DNA of 64,000 nt. Origin: a virus. Each line of letters opens with the position of its first letter. Position 1 is the stretch's first letter. A program made the position numbers and the translations under genes. The notes beneath the pieces are model-generated. The model was not told where the DNA came from. It did no database searches and was given only the letters and a program-made list of their open reading frames with translations. The stretch spans positions 34,635 through 98,634 of the IMG/VR virus record IMGVR_UViG_3300010413_000010, one strand, 5' to 3'. Of this stretch, positions 1-9,832 are shown piece by piece.

Positions 1-1
1 A

Positions 2-3000
2 GGAGTAGCTGGACGGATTACCGGGCTGGTGACTGATGGGGGAGGGCTCGTAACTCAAATATGGGTTGATGAGCAGTTTACCTTCACCGACGGGGAAACT
101 CACCGGTTATTACTCCGGCCGTTAGACCCAACCGAAACTTTTGAGAGTGTTGAAAATTCTCTGATGGTTGAAGTTGTTACTCCAGCGTCCCTTACAAATG
201 AAGTCTATGTTGATGGAGAGACCTATTACAGGTTCGATTTAACAACTCCCACGGATGAAACCAAGTTTGCAATTGATCAGCTCTTCATGCCTGGCATCTC
301 TGGACAGGAGACCTTGGACCTTCTTATTGATTCAATTCAAGTCGTTGATGAGCAGTCCGTTGAAATCACTGCGATACCTTACTCTGAGGCAATTTATTCC
401 ATTGATGAGAGTGGAATACCTGCTTATGTTGCAAACATAACTCTTCCTCCTGCCGGTTTGAACGAACCGAACTTCTCCGGCATCTATGATCTCGCAGCTC
501 AGATGGCTGCTTTAGAAGAAGCCAAAGCCGAATTATATGGCAAAGTCGGGTTTAGTCAGATAGTTGACGGATATATTCCTGCTGGAGATATGTCCACTCT
601 GGACCCTCCTTCTGCAGCGCTTACTTCACAAGGCCGAACCATATCGATGGCGATAGCGTTACCTTCAGGACTAGTTTCTGCAACCTTGGTGACTGAAGCA
701 CAGATATCGGATGATGGTGCGACTTGGTACTCTATGCAGGACGGTAGTGATCCGGCTGGTGATACAAGCTGGATGACTTCTTGGCAAGGCACACTCGATG
801 ATGTAACTGCTTTTACTGGACTGCAGTATGTTTTAAACCGAATACCCTTCGGCGGAACCGAAGGTATTCCGACGGAGAAGACTTACTATTTTAGGTTCCG
901 GTTTGTAACTGGATATTCAGCTAGAGTAGAGACAGCATGGTCGGCTACTTATTCGATAGCTGTGAAACCCCTCACAACGATAGACATCGAAGGGGGGAAG
1001 ATCACTACCGAAAAGATTCAAGCTGACGCGATTACTGCTGATTTGATTGCAACCGGTGCTGTGACTGCAGACGCTATCGATGTTGATGATCTTTTCGCAC
1101 AGACGATAACAATCCCGGCAGGCGGTTCGTTAACGGCCGGTGATGTGGAACTTTCCAGTACAGGACTTACAGGTCCCGGTTTTGCTATTACGGCTTCCGG
1201 TATAGCTGCTGATCAGGGGACTATTGGTGGGTTCAATATTGGAGCAACCAGACTTTTCTCCGGTGCCGCTGCAGGTGACGGCGCACGGATACAGCTCGAT
1301 GTAACTCAGAATCGGTTTGCCATCTATGACGCATCGAACATTGCTAAGGTAGCTTTGGGTTATCTCGGAGGGATCGAGTCTTTCAACAGTAATCAGTACG
1401 GCCTTTATATTGCCGACGGTAACGTCGCACGATTTGAAGGTGGCGCGGAACTCGTAGGTAACGACTACACAATTGCCCAGGATGGTGCCCTCGTTATTGA
1501 GAACGCTGACGGTGCTGCAGTTGCACGGTTCGGTTCTGTAGGCACCGGAGAAATTGGGATGATCCTTGGTTTTGCTGACCAGGGTGGTGGCACGTTAGAC
1601 TCTCCTCAAGATTGTGACCGACGTATTTACATCGATGCGGATGAGTTGGGTTTAGAGCAATGGACAAATGCCGCGTGGTCGACTGTTAACAGTGTTCGGA
1701 TCGGTGGTGCAGATGAGAACGGGAACTTCACACCCTATTTTTTTGGCCGGGGGCTCCGCAGCTCGTTGGCAGATGCCACAATGGGGAATTATATTCCGAC
1801 GGCAGATACTGCGGTATGGAACGCCGAAGACGCCTCGAACCGATTGATATCGAACCAGGGCAAGGAATTAACATACGTGCAGTATTTTCTTACTGGTGAG
1901 AGTTATCAGAAGTTCGGTACAGCTGGATTTCGTATTAACGCAAACGCAATGGACCGGTACGGGTACATTAAAGCACCGCTAGGTATTTCGGTTTTCTCCC
2001 AGTCGTTTCTTGCTGGGGTTTGGATGCGAATCGATAGTGGCTATATAGACGATTCACGTGTGTTCCTGCAAGTTGGGGATACATCCAGTACCGTTGCAGA
2101 TAATTTTTATAGCTTTACTGCATATTACGACACGAATACACTCACATTAAAATCCAGTGTTACTGATCCATTAGCAACGAAGTCTGAACAGTTGCCGTTG
2201 GATACATTTTTCTTTCTTGGGTTGTTTTATGATGAACCAAACTCAAAGATTTATGCAATACAGAATGATACCATATTGTTTGAAGCGGATGCGTCTACTT
2301 TTACGTCGTTAAACTCTGACGGGACCGTGTTCGTGTATGGGAGAGAAGTAGACCTGTATTTTGATGATCTCTTTTATTCTCCGGGTTTCGATTCTATTGA
2401 TGCGGTGCTACAGTATGTTCAGCGGAATGAGGCGTGGGATATATCGGGAACCCTCCGAGATTTGTTTATTACTCCCGCTGCTGGTGGGGTTGTTCGTGTT
2501 ATAGGTGGGATTAGCTTTGAGGGGCCTCTTGGCTTTACCGGTTATGATCCACTTGTACCTGTAGAACGTAATCATCAGATATGGCTGAAAGGTGATGTCA
2601 TTAAGTTTCAGGAGTATACCAACAACGGTTGGACCTCCGTCAACTCGATTATTATCGGCGGGGTAGATGATAATGACATATTCATCCCTCTAGTCGGTAG
2701 TCGCGGTGGCTATAACGTAATGGGTGGACCTCCTGCGGGTGAGCCGTTCCCGAGTGAAGAGTTCAAATTATTTAACTTTGAGAATGGTTTTGTAGACCAG
2801 AATGGCGAAGAAGCCTACTCGATGGCACGGGTAACTACGACAACTACATGGTCGAAGTTCGGCACGTACTCTCTGGCGTGTGATACTACCAACTCGTACG
2901 GTACACTTCACCCCGACTGGCGATCATGGACTTTTGGCGAAGACCAAGCGTTTGCTGCTTATTTTTGGCAGGATAATATTGATGGCGGCGGAGCTACATT

Positions 3001-3544
3001 CTTCCAGATACGTGATGGATCAATAGATAACGTTTTTCTGATCGGCTCCATGAACTCTACTGAAATACAAATCAGAGTTATTAAAGGGGGGGTAACCGAA
3101 TATTCTGCAGCTATTGACGTAGGGGTCTCTACGGATGGAGAACACTTCATTGCAATGAGCTACGACAGTACTGCAGATATTTTGTACTGGTGTTTCGACG
3201 ATCAGGTTTTTAATACGGGGGTTATTGGAGGCACTTGGGATGAGGGTTCTGGATACTGTGAAGTATCGGTTCAAAACCGCCCTACTAGCATAATCACGTA
3301 TGCTGACGAAGTTCTGTTCGCCCCTGACCAGACCGTTCCTGTTGAAGTGTTTCTTCAACATTACCGCTCTGACCTTCCTTGGAACACGTCTTATTCAATT
3401 AAAGATTATGTTTTGCACCCCGCTCCTGGCGGGGTTGCTCGGACTATGGGAACTCACGTAGCTGACGCATATCAGTTCCCGTATACAGATGCTCGAATAG
3501 AATACAACCCCGACACTGAAACCATCGATTTCGTTTTCACTTAA
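2..3544 (+). CDS. Tail tip / host-specificity protein (lambda J-like), 5' truncated
   Basis: The frame is open from base 2 and reads as sensible protein before the first possible start (GTG at 29), so this is the 3' part of a gene that begins outside the window. Around nt 980-1110 it encodes GGKITTEKIQADAITADLI, the alternating ITxxxIxADAI pattern found in C-terminal regions of siphophage tail-tip (protein J) homologues, which contact the host receptor at the tail tip. The C-terminal half holds a duplicated module: RIYIDADELGLEQWTN..VNSVRIGG near nt 1620 and QIWLKGDVIKFQEYTN..VNSIIIGG near nt 2570, each followed by a concanavalin/LamG-like beta-sandwich stretch and an AGGV(V/A)R motif. The LamG fibre gene follows 15 bp downstream. 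Family assignment is by pattern recognition. The duplication is seen directly. Confidence 0.75.
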   Translation, partial: GVAGRITGLVTDGGGLVTQIWVDEQFTFTDGETHRLLLRPLDPTETFESVENSLMVEVVTPASLTNEVYVDGETYYRFDLTTPTDETKFAIDQLFMPGISGQETLDLLIDSIQVVDEQSVEITAIPYSEAIYSIDESGIPAYVANITLPPAGLNEPNFSGIYDLAAQMAALEEAKAELYGKVGFSQIVDGYIPAGDMSTLDPPSAALTSQGRTISMAIALPSGLVSATLVTEAQISDDGATWYSMQDGSDPAGDTSWMTSWQGTLDDVTAFTGLQYVLNRIPFGGTEGIPTEKTYYFRFRFVTGYSARVETAWSATYSIAVKPLTTIDIEGGKITTEKIQADAITADLIATGAVTADAIDVDDLFAQTITIPAGGSLTAGDVELSSTGLTGPGFAITASGIAADQGTIGGFNIGATRLFSGAAAGDGARIQLDVTQNRFAIYDASNIAKVALGYLGGIESFNSNQYGLYIADGNVARFEGGAELVGNDYTIAQDGALVIENADGAAVARFGSVGTGEIGMILGFADQGGGTLDSPQDCDRRIYIDADELGLEQWTNAAWSTVNSVRIGGADENGNFTPYFFGRGLRSSLADATMGNYIPTADTAVWNAEDASNRLISNQGKELTYVQYFLTGESYQKFGTAGFRINANAMDRYGYIKAPLGISVFSQSFLAGVWMRIDSGYIDDSRVFLQVGDTSSTVADNFYSFTAYYDTNTLTLKSSVTDPLATKSEQLPLDTFFFLGLFYDEPNSKIYAIQNDTILFEADASTFTSLNSDGTVFVYGREVDLYFDDLFYSPGFDSIDAVLQYVQRNEAWDISGTLRDLFITPAAGGVVRVIGGISFEGPLGFTGYDPLVPVERNHQIWLKGDVIKFQEYTNNGWTSVNSIIIGGVDDNDIFIPLVGSRGGYNVMGGPPAGEPFPSEEFKLFNFENGFVDQNGEEAYSMARVTTTTTWSKFGTYSLACDTTNSYGTLHPDWRSWTFGEDQAFAAYFWQDNIDGGGATFFQIRDGSIDNVFLIGSMNSTEIQIRVIKGGVTEYSAAIDVGVSTDGEHFIAMSYDSTADILYWCFDDQVFNTGVIGGTWDEGSGYCEVSVQNRPTSIITYADEVLFAPDQTVPVEVFLQHYRSDLPWNTSYSIKDYVLHPAPGGVARTMGTHVADAYQFPYTDARIEYNPDTETIDFVFT

Positions 3545-3559
3545 AAGAAAAGAGTTATT

Positions 3560-6500
3560 ATGTCTTTAATATTTCACCTCCCTTTAAACGGGGATTTCAC
3601 CGAACAGACGGGGGCGGGGCACACTGTTGTCCCGTCCAACGTCTCCTTTACAGAGTCCATATTTGGAGAGAACGCAGTCTTCGCCGGAACCGTCGATTCA
3701 AAGATTGACGTTACTCTGGAATCCCCGACAGATATCAAGTCGATTATGTTCTGGATTAGGACACGGCATGGGGCACGGCAGATTCGATCCACCGAAGATT
3801 CTCAACGTCAGTACTTCCCAACGATATTTCGAGTACCTGCAGTTGCAGGAATGATCTGTCTTAGTGCGTGGGCGGCGGGTTTAACTAACGAAACCGTCCA
3901 TCTTTGGAATAATTCATATGCGACGGCAGTTACTCAAGAAATTGCTGAGGACGAAACTGCACATATCGCTATGATTTGGAATGCAACAGATTCCCGGTAT
4001 GATATTTTCATCAATGGACATTATGTAAATTCACATGACCGATCTGAAACTGGAGCTGCGGGGTTACTTTCTTCGGTCTCAACATTTATCATTGGAACCG
4101 ATAGTGCTGCTTATCACTATGACGGTCAGCTCTCCGACTTCCGAATCTATGACCATTCTCTGACTCCCGCCGAACTCAGGGATATTGCCAAGTATCCGAA
4201 TAACGGACTTCTGGCTCATTATAAGTTTCAAGGGGATGACCGCGATTACTCTGGGAACGGGTACCACGGCTCTGTCTACGCCGGAAAAGAGCAGGCCCAT
4301 TTAGTCAATGAAATAAACATGAATGACTATGGGATGCTGGCTGTTAAGAACACCGCTACAAGTGCCTGGGATTCTGGTGCTCGGGCTTACCAGTCATTCC
4401 CTGCAACCGATGGTTCAGTTAGCTCCCCTGTATTCACAGAGTGGAAATACCATCTGGTTGACCCAACATCTGATGCAGGGTCACATGCAGTTATGGCAGG
4501 AATCAGCAACACAGCCGACGCATCAACGGGAGCGTTCGGCCAGATTCAGTGGGCGCTGTACTGTTACAATATGTCCCTGCATGTTTACTATAGTGGGACT
4601 TCTCAGGGATACACAGGATATCAGCATTATGTTGGTGCCACCTACCGGATGGAGTGGGATGGTACGTATCTCCGTATTTTACAAGATGGCAATGTAATCT
4701 GGACAGATACTCCAACAGTATCTGGTAATCTACGTTTTCGTATTGCTGTTCACAGTTACGGTCACTCGGATGGAGCTTATAATATTTATCAATCTCCCCG
4801 TTCCACGCGGGTCTCTTACTCGGATGTTTGGGACGATACGAAAGCAGTCCAGTTAAGATGGGCTGATGATTCGTGGATTGTTGTTAACCATAACGGGGAA
4901 ATGTCCCGGAAGGTGTTCGGGACAGAGCGATGCCATACTATTTCAGCTTGGATAAACCTAAGTTCTTGGTCTAATTATGGTTCGTTAATAAATAAGATGA
5001 CCGGAGCCTCGTGGTCGAACACAACGAATGGTGTCTGGACCTATAGTGCAGGGATTCGTCACATAGCTGGGACAAATGAAGGAGGAAATCCCACTAACTC
5101 TGTAATAGCTGTAACGGAATCACCAACTCTAAACGAGTGGCATCACTTCTGCGCGGTGTCCCAAGGGAAGTTCGGGTTTTTATATATTGATGGCCAGTTC
5201 ATCTCGATCTGTGATTATGATGTCCTGTACAAAGACCAAAGTGAGAACCAGCGAGAAATCTGCATCGGCCCTAGGTATTTACCATCTTCAGGCAGTGAAG
5301 GGTTCCCTGGCAAAATTTATGATTTGCGAATTTATTCAGAGCCGTTGAGTCCCAACATCATTCGTGCTTTAGCTCATTCTCCGTTCCCGACCAAGAAAAC
5401 AGAGGAAATGATTTCCAACTCTAAATCCCTCATGTTGGATTTCAATTTTGCTGAACGGGCAGAGGTGACATACAACAACTATGTGAACAACGTAAAACGC
5501 GGCGACTATGAGGAGTTGGCGGTTGGTTCTGATGCTAATTTCACAACTGCTCAAGCCGGTGCAGGTAGTTATGTTGGTGTTGTTGACACTTTTGCTCACG
5601 AGGGTGAAAAGTCGTTACGGTTTGTTTCTGGAACTGATAGTTATAAACGGATTTACTACACACTAGGAGGTGTTTCTGCTGGCACCTGGATGTCTATCTC
5701 TGCCTGGGTCTACAATACTGATCCCAGCTTAAACGTGTATCTCCATATGGAAGCTAACGGTGGTGACTACACATGGGGGATACCTCAAGATCGGAATTAC
5801 CACCACGGGACCGGCTGGGAAAGGCTTTGGTGCCGGATCAATCCAGCCACGACATCCGTAACCGACCTCTATATGTACATAAACAACAAGACAAGTGGGA
5901 ATGAAATCTTTATAGATGAATTCCTGTGTGAATCAAACCCAATTGATCATGGTCACACGGTAGGATACTTTTCAAACAACGTAAGGGATTCCTCCGGCTG
6001 GCCGTTTAGTTTGAAAAACGATGACGGACTCGGGCGGCGTTCCCCTAAGTGGGTAGAAGAAGGCTACAACTCGGTGGGAGCTATTGAGTTTCCGGCCTCA
6101 AATGCGACAGCTCAGACAAAGTGGAATAGCAGTAAGATTTCATTCGGTCCTGACCCAATTCTTACGGTAGCTTATGCTATAAAACGAACCGGCGACATCT
6201 CGTCAGGAAAGGCTACATGGGGTCTGGGCTCCCCAGGTTCTCGGTGTGCTCTCTCCAGCTATGTTAATGCAGTGAACTCCATCGGGATTGATTACTACGG
6301 ATCACCAACTTACAAAGCTGATTACACATGGCCTGTAAATGAGTGGATATATGTGGTGGTGGTCAAGAACCAGACGGGGCTCACCCACAAAGATGGGCAC
6401 GAGATTTATATCGATGGAGTTAAGCAGGATATTACAGTTCTACGGAGTGGGGCATATCAACCCACCCTTTTAGAAGGGCTCTGCTTTGGGGGAATCCATT

Positions 6501-8143
6501 CAACTGAGACAAATTACTACGCAGAAAACTTCGTCTTAGGCGACTTCAAGGTTTTCCGAAAAGCACTTTCCCATACAGAAATCCAGGAACTGACCGAGAA
6601 AATGGCGGCTGGTACAGCTACGACTCAGGTAGACAGGGAGGGGAACCTTTACATTGATAAACCTATCGTCTCGAAAATGTTCTCACCGGCTCTGGCACTC
6701 AATCACCGAGAGTGGTGTGTATCCGAAAGAGGGTCACACACTTCTTGGGTTCGTAACGGAGATGCTACTGAAAACTCAATTGTTAGAGGCCGGGACCCTT
6801 GGGGTAAGTTCACTCACATATGGGTATGTACACCTGATGCAAATAGTAATGGTGATGGGGGATGGAATACTTTTTTCCCAATAGATAAAGACTACCATCA
6901 TCGATTTTCAGTATGGATTCAGAAAGCGGGTAACGTGTTAGCAGGAAGTACTTACCTGGGCTGTTACAATAATGCAAATTTCACGCAGGACCTTGCAGGG
7001 ACGGGCCAGACAAATCACTACTTTATTGTAGGTGATCCACCGGCTTCAGACCAATGGTATCTCTATGTTGGCTACATTCATAAAGCCGGTGCCACTTCTG
7101 ATGCGTTTGGAGTGTCAGGCTATGTTTACGACACGGCGGGGAATATTGTTCAGACGCATACAAGAACACGGGTACGTACAGTGGATGATATTCAGCGTTT
7201 TCGCTGCTATCTATATTATTGTACAGATACTTCCGTCCGTCAGTATATGTGTTATCCACGAGTCGATAGGATCGACGGGACGGAGCCGGATATATCAGAT
7301 TTGATCAACGGGCTTTCTTCCATGGAAGATGAGTTCATGAGCCGTTACCCTCATATCCTCCGTGATGTCACTTTGGAAGACTCCATCGTTAACTTCGGGA
7401 AATTGAAAAACGAGATAGCAAATCTCGACATGAAGTTCAGTGGTGCCAATGGACTGAAAGGGCATTACCCACTGCAGTATAATACCAACTTGTTTGCAGG
7501 GCAGTATCAACCTACGGTGCATAGTAACATCGCGTATGAGCTAGAAGATGGTTATCCTTGCGCTCATTTCACAACACAGACCACTTCTAAGCTCAGTTTT
7601 GAAGAGATGTCATGTTCTTCCAGTGACCCTTGGTCTGCTTCAATTTGGGTCAAAGAACCGGCTTCAGCTGTAGATACCCAGAGGATTTTCCTTGGGTTAG
7701 AAGACGCATATGGCCCATACTTTCAGCTCTTAGATAATAATAAATTCCTTTTTAGGTTTTGGGAGAGCCCGTATGGTTATTATTATGTGTCGAATGCTAT
7801 TGTTGATAGGACTCAATGGAATCAGTTTACGGTCACTTGGGGAGGTGCCTCTTCTCCAGTATTTAGAATTTACATTAACGGAGAATTAGACAACACACAT
7901 GATGTGACGGGTGATACGCAGTATTATCCAAGCGCTCATTTTGATTGTATTGGCCCTGTCTATAAACGTGCGGAAAATCATCCTGAATACGACTTCACGG
8001 GTTGGGTGAGGGACTTCCGTTTCTATACTGAAGAACTTTCTGCCCTGTATGTAAAACAGCTTCATCATGCCACAGAAAGCCCCTTCTTGGGTCTTAACAA
8101 CACCGGCATTATCACCGACGCTGAGGTCATCAAAGAAGTATAA
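3560..8143 (+). CDS. Giant LamG/concanavalin-repeat tail fibre or adhesin
   Basis: A 1527-residue protein made of repeated beta-sandwich domains. Four copies of the LamG-type closing signature occur: DFRIYDHSLTPAEL (nt ~4138), YDLRIYSEPLSPNI (~5320), GDFKVFRKALSHTEI (~6540) and RDFRFYTEELSALYV (~8010). Each lies about 150-200 residues after a strand-rich start that contains W-x-H-x-A/I and D-G-x-x-I elements. Between them are carbohydrate-binding-like stretches (for example HEGEKSLRFVSG near nt 5600). No enzyme motif is seen. LamG folds usually bind glycans or proteins, so a receptor-binding or decoration role at the virion surface is likely. The gene follows the J-like gene and probably belongs to the same late operon. 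The ribosome site is weak (AAAAGAG). It could also be a lysogen-expressed adhesin, but its position favours a tail fibre. Confidence 0.7.
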   Translation: MSLIFHLPLNGDFTEQTGAGHTVVPSNVSFTESIFGENAVFAGTVDSKIDVTLESPTDIKSIMFWIRTRHGARQIRSTEDSQRQYFPTIFRVPAVAGMICLSAWAAGLTNETVHLWNNSYATAVTQEIAEDETAHIAMIWNATDSRYDIFINGHYVNSHDRSETGAAGLLSSVSTFIIGTDSAAYHYDGQLSDFRIYDHSLTPAELRDIAKYPNNGLLAHYKFQGDDRDYSGNGYHGSVYAGKEQAHLVNEINMNDYGMLAVKNTATSAWDSGARAYQSFPATDGSVSSPVFTEWKYHLVDPTSDAGSHAVMAGISNTADASTGAFGQIQWALYCYNMSLHVYYSGTSQGYTGYQHYVGATYRMEWDGTYLRILQDGNVIWTDTPTVSGNLRFRIAVHSYGHSDGAYNIYQSPRSTRVSYSDVWDDTKAVQLRWADDSWIVVNHNGEMSRKVFGTERCHTISAWINLSSWSNYGSLINKMTGASWSNTTNGVWTYSAGIRHIAGTNEGGNPTNSVIAVTESPTLNEWHHFCAVSQGKFGFLYIDGQFISICDYDVLYKDQSENQREICIGPRYLPSSGSEGFPGKIYDLRIYSEPLSPNIIRALAHSPFPTKKTEEMISNSKSLMLDFNFAERAEVTYNNYVNNVKRGDYEELAVGSDANFTTAQAGAGSYVGVVDTFAHEGEKSLRFVSGTDSYKRIYYTLGGVSAGTWMSISAWVYNTDPSLNVYLHMEANGGDYTWGIPQDRNYHHGTGWERLWCRINPATTSVTDLYMYINNKTSGNEIFIDEFLCESNPIDHGHTVGYFSNNVRDSSGWPFSLKNDDGLGRRSPKWVEEGYNSVGAIEFPASNATAQTKWNSSKISFGPDPILTVAYAIKRTGDISSGKATWGLGSPGSRCALSSYVNAVNSIGIDYYGSPTYKADYTWPVNEWIYVVVVKNQTGLTHKDGHEIYIDGVKQDITVLRSGAYQPTLLEGLCFGGIHSTETNYYAENFVLGDFKVFRKALSHTEIQELTEKMAAGTATTQVDREGNLYIDKPIVSKMFSPALALNHREWCVSERGSHTSWVRNGDATENSIVRGRDPWGKFTHIWVCTPDANSNGDGGWNTFFPIDKDYHHRFSVWIQKAGNVLAGSTYLGCYNNANFTQDLAGTGQTNHYFIVGDPPASDQWYLYVGYIHKAGATSDAFGVSGYVYDTAGNIVQTHTRTRVRTVDDIQRFRCYLYYCTDTSVRQYMCYPRVDRIDGTEPDISDLINGLSSMEDEFMSRYPHILRDVTLEDSIVNFGKLKNEIANLDMKFSGANGLKGHYPLQYNTNLFAGQYQPTVHSNIAYELEDGYPCAHFTTQTTSKLSFEEMSCSSSDPWSASIWVKEPASAVDTQRIFLGLEDAYGPYFQLLDNNKFLFRFWESPYGYYYVSNAIVDRTQWNQFTVTWGGASSPVFRIYINGELDNTHDVTGDTQYYPSAHFDCIGPVYKRAENHPEYDFTGWVRDFRFYTEELSALYVKQLHHATESPFLGLNNTGIITDAEVIKEV

Positions 8144-8148
8144 TCAAT

Positions 8149-8170
8149 AGGCGGGGGTCTCCCGCCTTAA
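8149..8170 (+). terminator. Intergenic hairpin after fibre gene
   Basis: AGGCGGG (8149-8155) pairs with CCCGCCT (8161-8167) around a 5-nt loop, followed by only TTAAAT. This may be a weak terminator or an RNA stability element between the fibre and lysis genes. Confidence 0.4.
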
Positions 8171-8184
8171 ATAAGGAACAGCAA

Positions 8185-8436
8185 ATGAAACTCACAAAAA
8201 ACATAGCAGCGGTAGCGCTGCTGGTGCTCCTGTTGTCTATGGGGATTGTCTTCATGGTCCAGGACGCAGAGGGTGCAATCTGGAATGACTACTTTAATTT
8301 TGCAAAGTGGTATATCGGTGTCTTCTTCAGTGTGAAACTCTTGGGCGATACCGTAAAGTCTGTCTGGTATAGACCAGAACTTGACCCGAATAACACGAAG
8401 GCGCCGGACAAAGAAGCCAATGAAGAAGTTTGTTAA
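8185..8436 (+). CDS. Small membrane protein, holin candidate
   Basis: An 83-residue protein with an N-terminal hydrophobic segment (about residues 8-26), a second moderately hydrophobic segment (about 42-58) and a charged C-terminal tail. It is the first gene of the cassette that ends in the endolysin, which is where holins usually sit. Two-segment small proteins are consistent with a class II-type holin, but holins share no sequence signature, so this is inference from position and topology. Its end overlaps the start of the next gene by 17 bp. A ribosome site AATAAGGAACAG precedes the ATG. Confidence 0.5.
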   Translation: MKLTKNIAAVALLVLLLSMGIVFMVQDAEGAIWNDYFNFAKWYIGVFFSVKLLGDTVKSVWYRPELDPNNTKAPDKEANEEVC

Positions 8437-9259
8437 CTGGATAAAGAAGTACGCGACTATCATCCTGCTCGGTATCATCTCGATACTGGGCGGGATAATC
8501 GCAATCATGAGTAGAGGAAGTAGAGATGAAGAAGATAGTACTGATCATAATGATCCTGACCTTATCAACCGCGATATTGCCAGCCATCGATCTACCGAAT
8601 TACGGGATCGAACCAGACAGGTGGTACGAAGGATTTTTAATAATCGAGGCGTTGAACGAAATCCAGACGCTGACGGAGACGGCAATAGAACAGGCAGTGG
8701 AGGAGACCAGCCAGGAGTACCTGGAGCGGCTGGAGAAAGCACTGCAAGCGGAACAGGAAGCAAAGCAGAAGGAACGAATGTGGATGGGTCTCGGTATCGG
8801 ATCAGCGGTGACGGCAGTAGCCTCAATTCTAACATTGATCCTATCACAGTAGATGATGTAGGGTTTCTGGATTACCTGGAAGGCCCTACCATCAAACGCT
8901 ACGGTGAGAAGCTCCTCACACTTCTGGCTCCGCTTCAGCTCCATTCGAGGAAACTCACCGCAAAAGAAATTGTTGAAATTTATAACCAGGGGAGGAAAGA
9001 CCCATCCATTATGGATCGGCAGTGCCGTCTTGGTAAAAACGGATATTTAGTAACCTACCATGCCCGAAAGATTCTGGGCTTGTCCCACTACCTCACCGAT
9101 GCTGGTGATAACTCAGACTTCCTCTTGCAAGGGTACAACTATGGGTCACGGTGCGGTTACATCATCAAGGATAAAGAGGGAAGGGTACTCTATGTCTCTT
9201 CCCCCTTACGAAAAACTGACACTTTATTTTCGGTAGACTGCTACCGGTGGGAGGAGTAA
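8420..9259 (+). CDS. Membrane-anchored protein with disordered linker; host frame of an overprinted gene
   Basis: 279 residues from ATG 8420; a longer TTG form at 8381 is possible. It has an N-terminal transmembrane helix (about residues 10-30), then a roughly 110-residue Gly/Ser/Asp/Arg-rich low-complexity linker, then a compact C-terminal domain of about 130 residues (from about VDDVGFLDYLEG) with no family I recognise. The linker is exactly the part overlapped by the 108-residue gene in another frame (8526-8852). That suggests the linker is under little sequence constraint and acts as a spacer across the periplasm. Its place between the holin candidate and the amidase suggests a lysis role such as a spanin-like or endolysin-regulating function. 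It overlaps the amidase start by one base (TAATG). Confidence 0.6.
   Translation: MKKFVNWIKKYATIILLGIISILGGIIAIMSRGSRDEEDSTDHNDPDLINRDIASHRSTELRDRTRQVVRRIFNNRGVERNPDADGDGNRTGSGGDQPGVPGAAGESTASGTGSKAEGTNVDGSRYRISGDGSSLNSNIDPITVDDVGFLDYLEGPTIKRYGEKLLTLLAPLQLHSRKLTAKEIVEIYNQGRKDPSIMDRQCRLGKNGYLVTYHARKILGLSHYLTDAGDNSDFLLQGYNYGSRCGYIIKDKEGRVLYVSSPLRKTDTLFSVDCYRWEE
8526..8852 (+). CDS. Overprinted coiled-coil membrane protein in lysis cassette
   Basis: 108 residues in a different frame, wholly inside the 8420-9259 gene. It has a good ribosome site (AGAGGAAG, then ATG), an N-terminal signal/anchor segment (about residues 3-20), a Glu/Gln/Ala-rich coiled-coil-prone region (about 43-85) and a C-terminal hydrophobic helix (about 86-106, beginning MWMGLGIGSAV). 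This organisation is more protein-like than the Gly/Ser-rich product of the overlapping frame in the same stretch, so I consider it real. It recalls nested Rz/Rz1 spanin genes in architecture, but there is no lipobox cysteine, so it is not a typical outer-membrane spanin. Confidence 0.65.
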   Translation: MKKIVLIIMILTLSTAILPAIDLPNYGIEPDRWYEGFLIIEALNEIQTLTETAIEQAVEETSQEYLERLEKALQAEQEAKQKERMWMGLGIGSAVTAVASILTLILSQ

Positions 9260-9798
9260 TGCTCCACATAAACAAAAAGAGCCGCCCCGGAAAGAAGCGA
9301 CTCTCTACTAAGAAAATTATCATTCATTATACTGGAGGGAATTACCGTAGCCTCGATGAGCTGGAAAAGTACCTGGCCGGAGAGCATAGATTTGGCGGTT
9401 ATACCCTGGCGGTGGACGATGTAGGAATCCGGTTGTTTGCTCCGCTGGATGAGATGACTCCCCACGTTGGTGGGGAACTACTCGATGACTATGAGCGAAT
9501 CTTCGGTCCTACCAAGATGATCGACGGCTACAGTATCCAGAACTGGCACACCCTCGGGATTTGTTACATCCACCAGAACTGGACCGGTGAGCCCTCGAAG
9601 GAAACCTACGATGTTCTGGTCAATGTGGTTGCTTCGCTCTGCAGACAGTATGGCTTGTCGGAAAACGATGTAGACCGGCATTTTGATGTAACCGGTAAGA
9701 AATGCCCGAAGTACTATTCAGAGTCTGGAGCTCTTTGGACACGGTTCCGTCAGGATGTACGAAAAGCCATCTTTGAAAGACGGCACTATGTGATATAA
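9259..9798 (+). CDS. Endolysin: N-acetylmuramoyl-L-alanine amidase (Amidase_2/PGRP fold)
   Basis: 179 residues from ATG 9259, which is preceded by GGGAGGAG; a GTG at 9247 is less likely because it lies inside the upstream gene. The amidase_2 zinc ligands are visible: His23 in IIIHYTGG, His141 and Cys149 in HFDVTGKKCP, with Lys147 in the catalytic position. The enzyme would cut the lactyl-Ala bond between glycan and stem peptide at the end of the lytic cycle. No signal peptide or separate cell-wall-binding domain is present, so release would depend on the holin candidate upstream. It is the last gene of the rightward late operon, with a strong terminator directly behind it. Confidence 0.9.
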   Translation: MLHINKKSRPGKKRLSTKKIIIHYTGGNYRSLDELEKYLAGEHRFGGYTLAVDDVGIRLFAPLDEMTPHVGGELLDDYERIFGPTKMIDGYSIQNWHTLGICYIHQNWTGEPSKETYDVLVNVVASLCRQYGLSENDVDRHFDVTGKKCPKYYSESGALWTRFRQDVRKAIFERRHYVI

Positions 9799-9803
9799 AA
9801 GTG

Positions 9804-9828
9804 AAGCCTCCCTTTCGGGAGGCTTTTT
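9804..9828 (+). terminator. Rho-independent terminator of late operon
   Basis: AAGCCTCCC (9804-9812) pairs with GGGAGGCTT (9817-9825) around a TTTC loop and runs into TTTTT. It lies between the converging lysis and lipoprotein genes. Confidence 0.9.
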
Positions 9829-9832
9829 GTAT

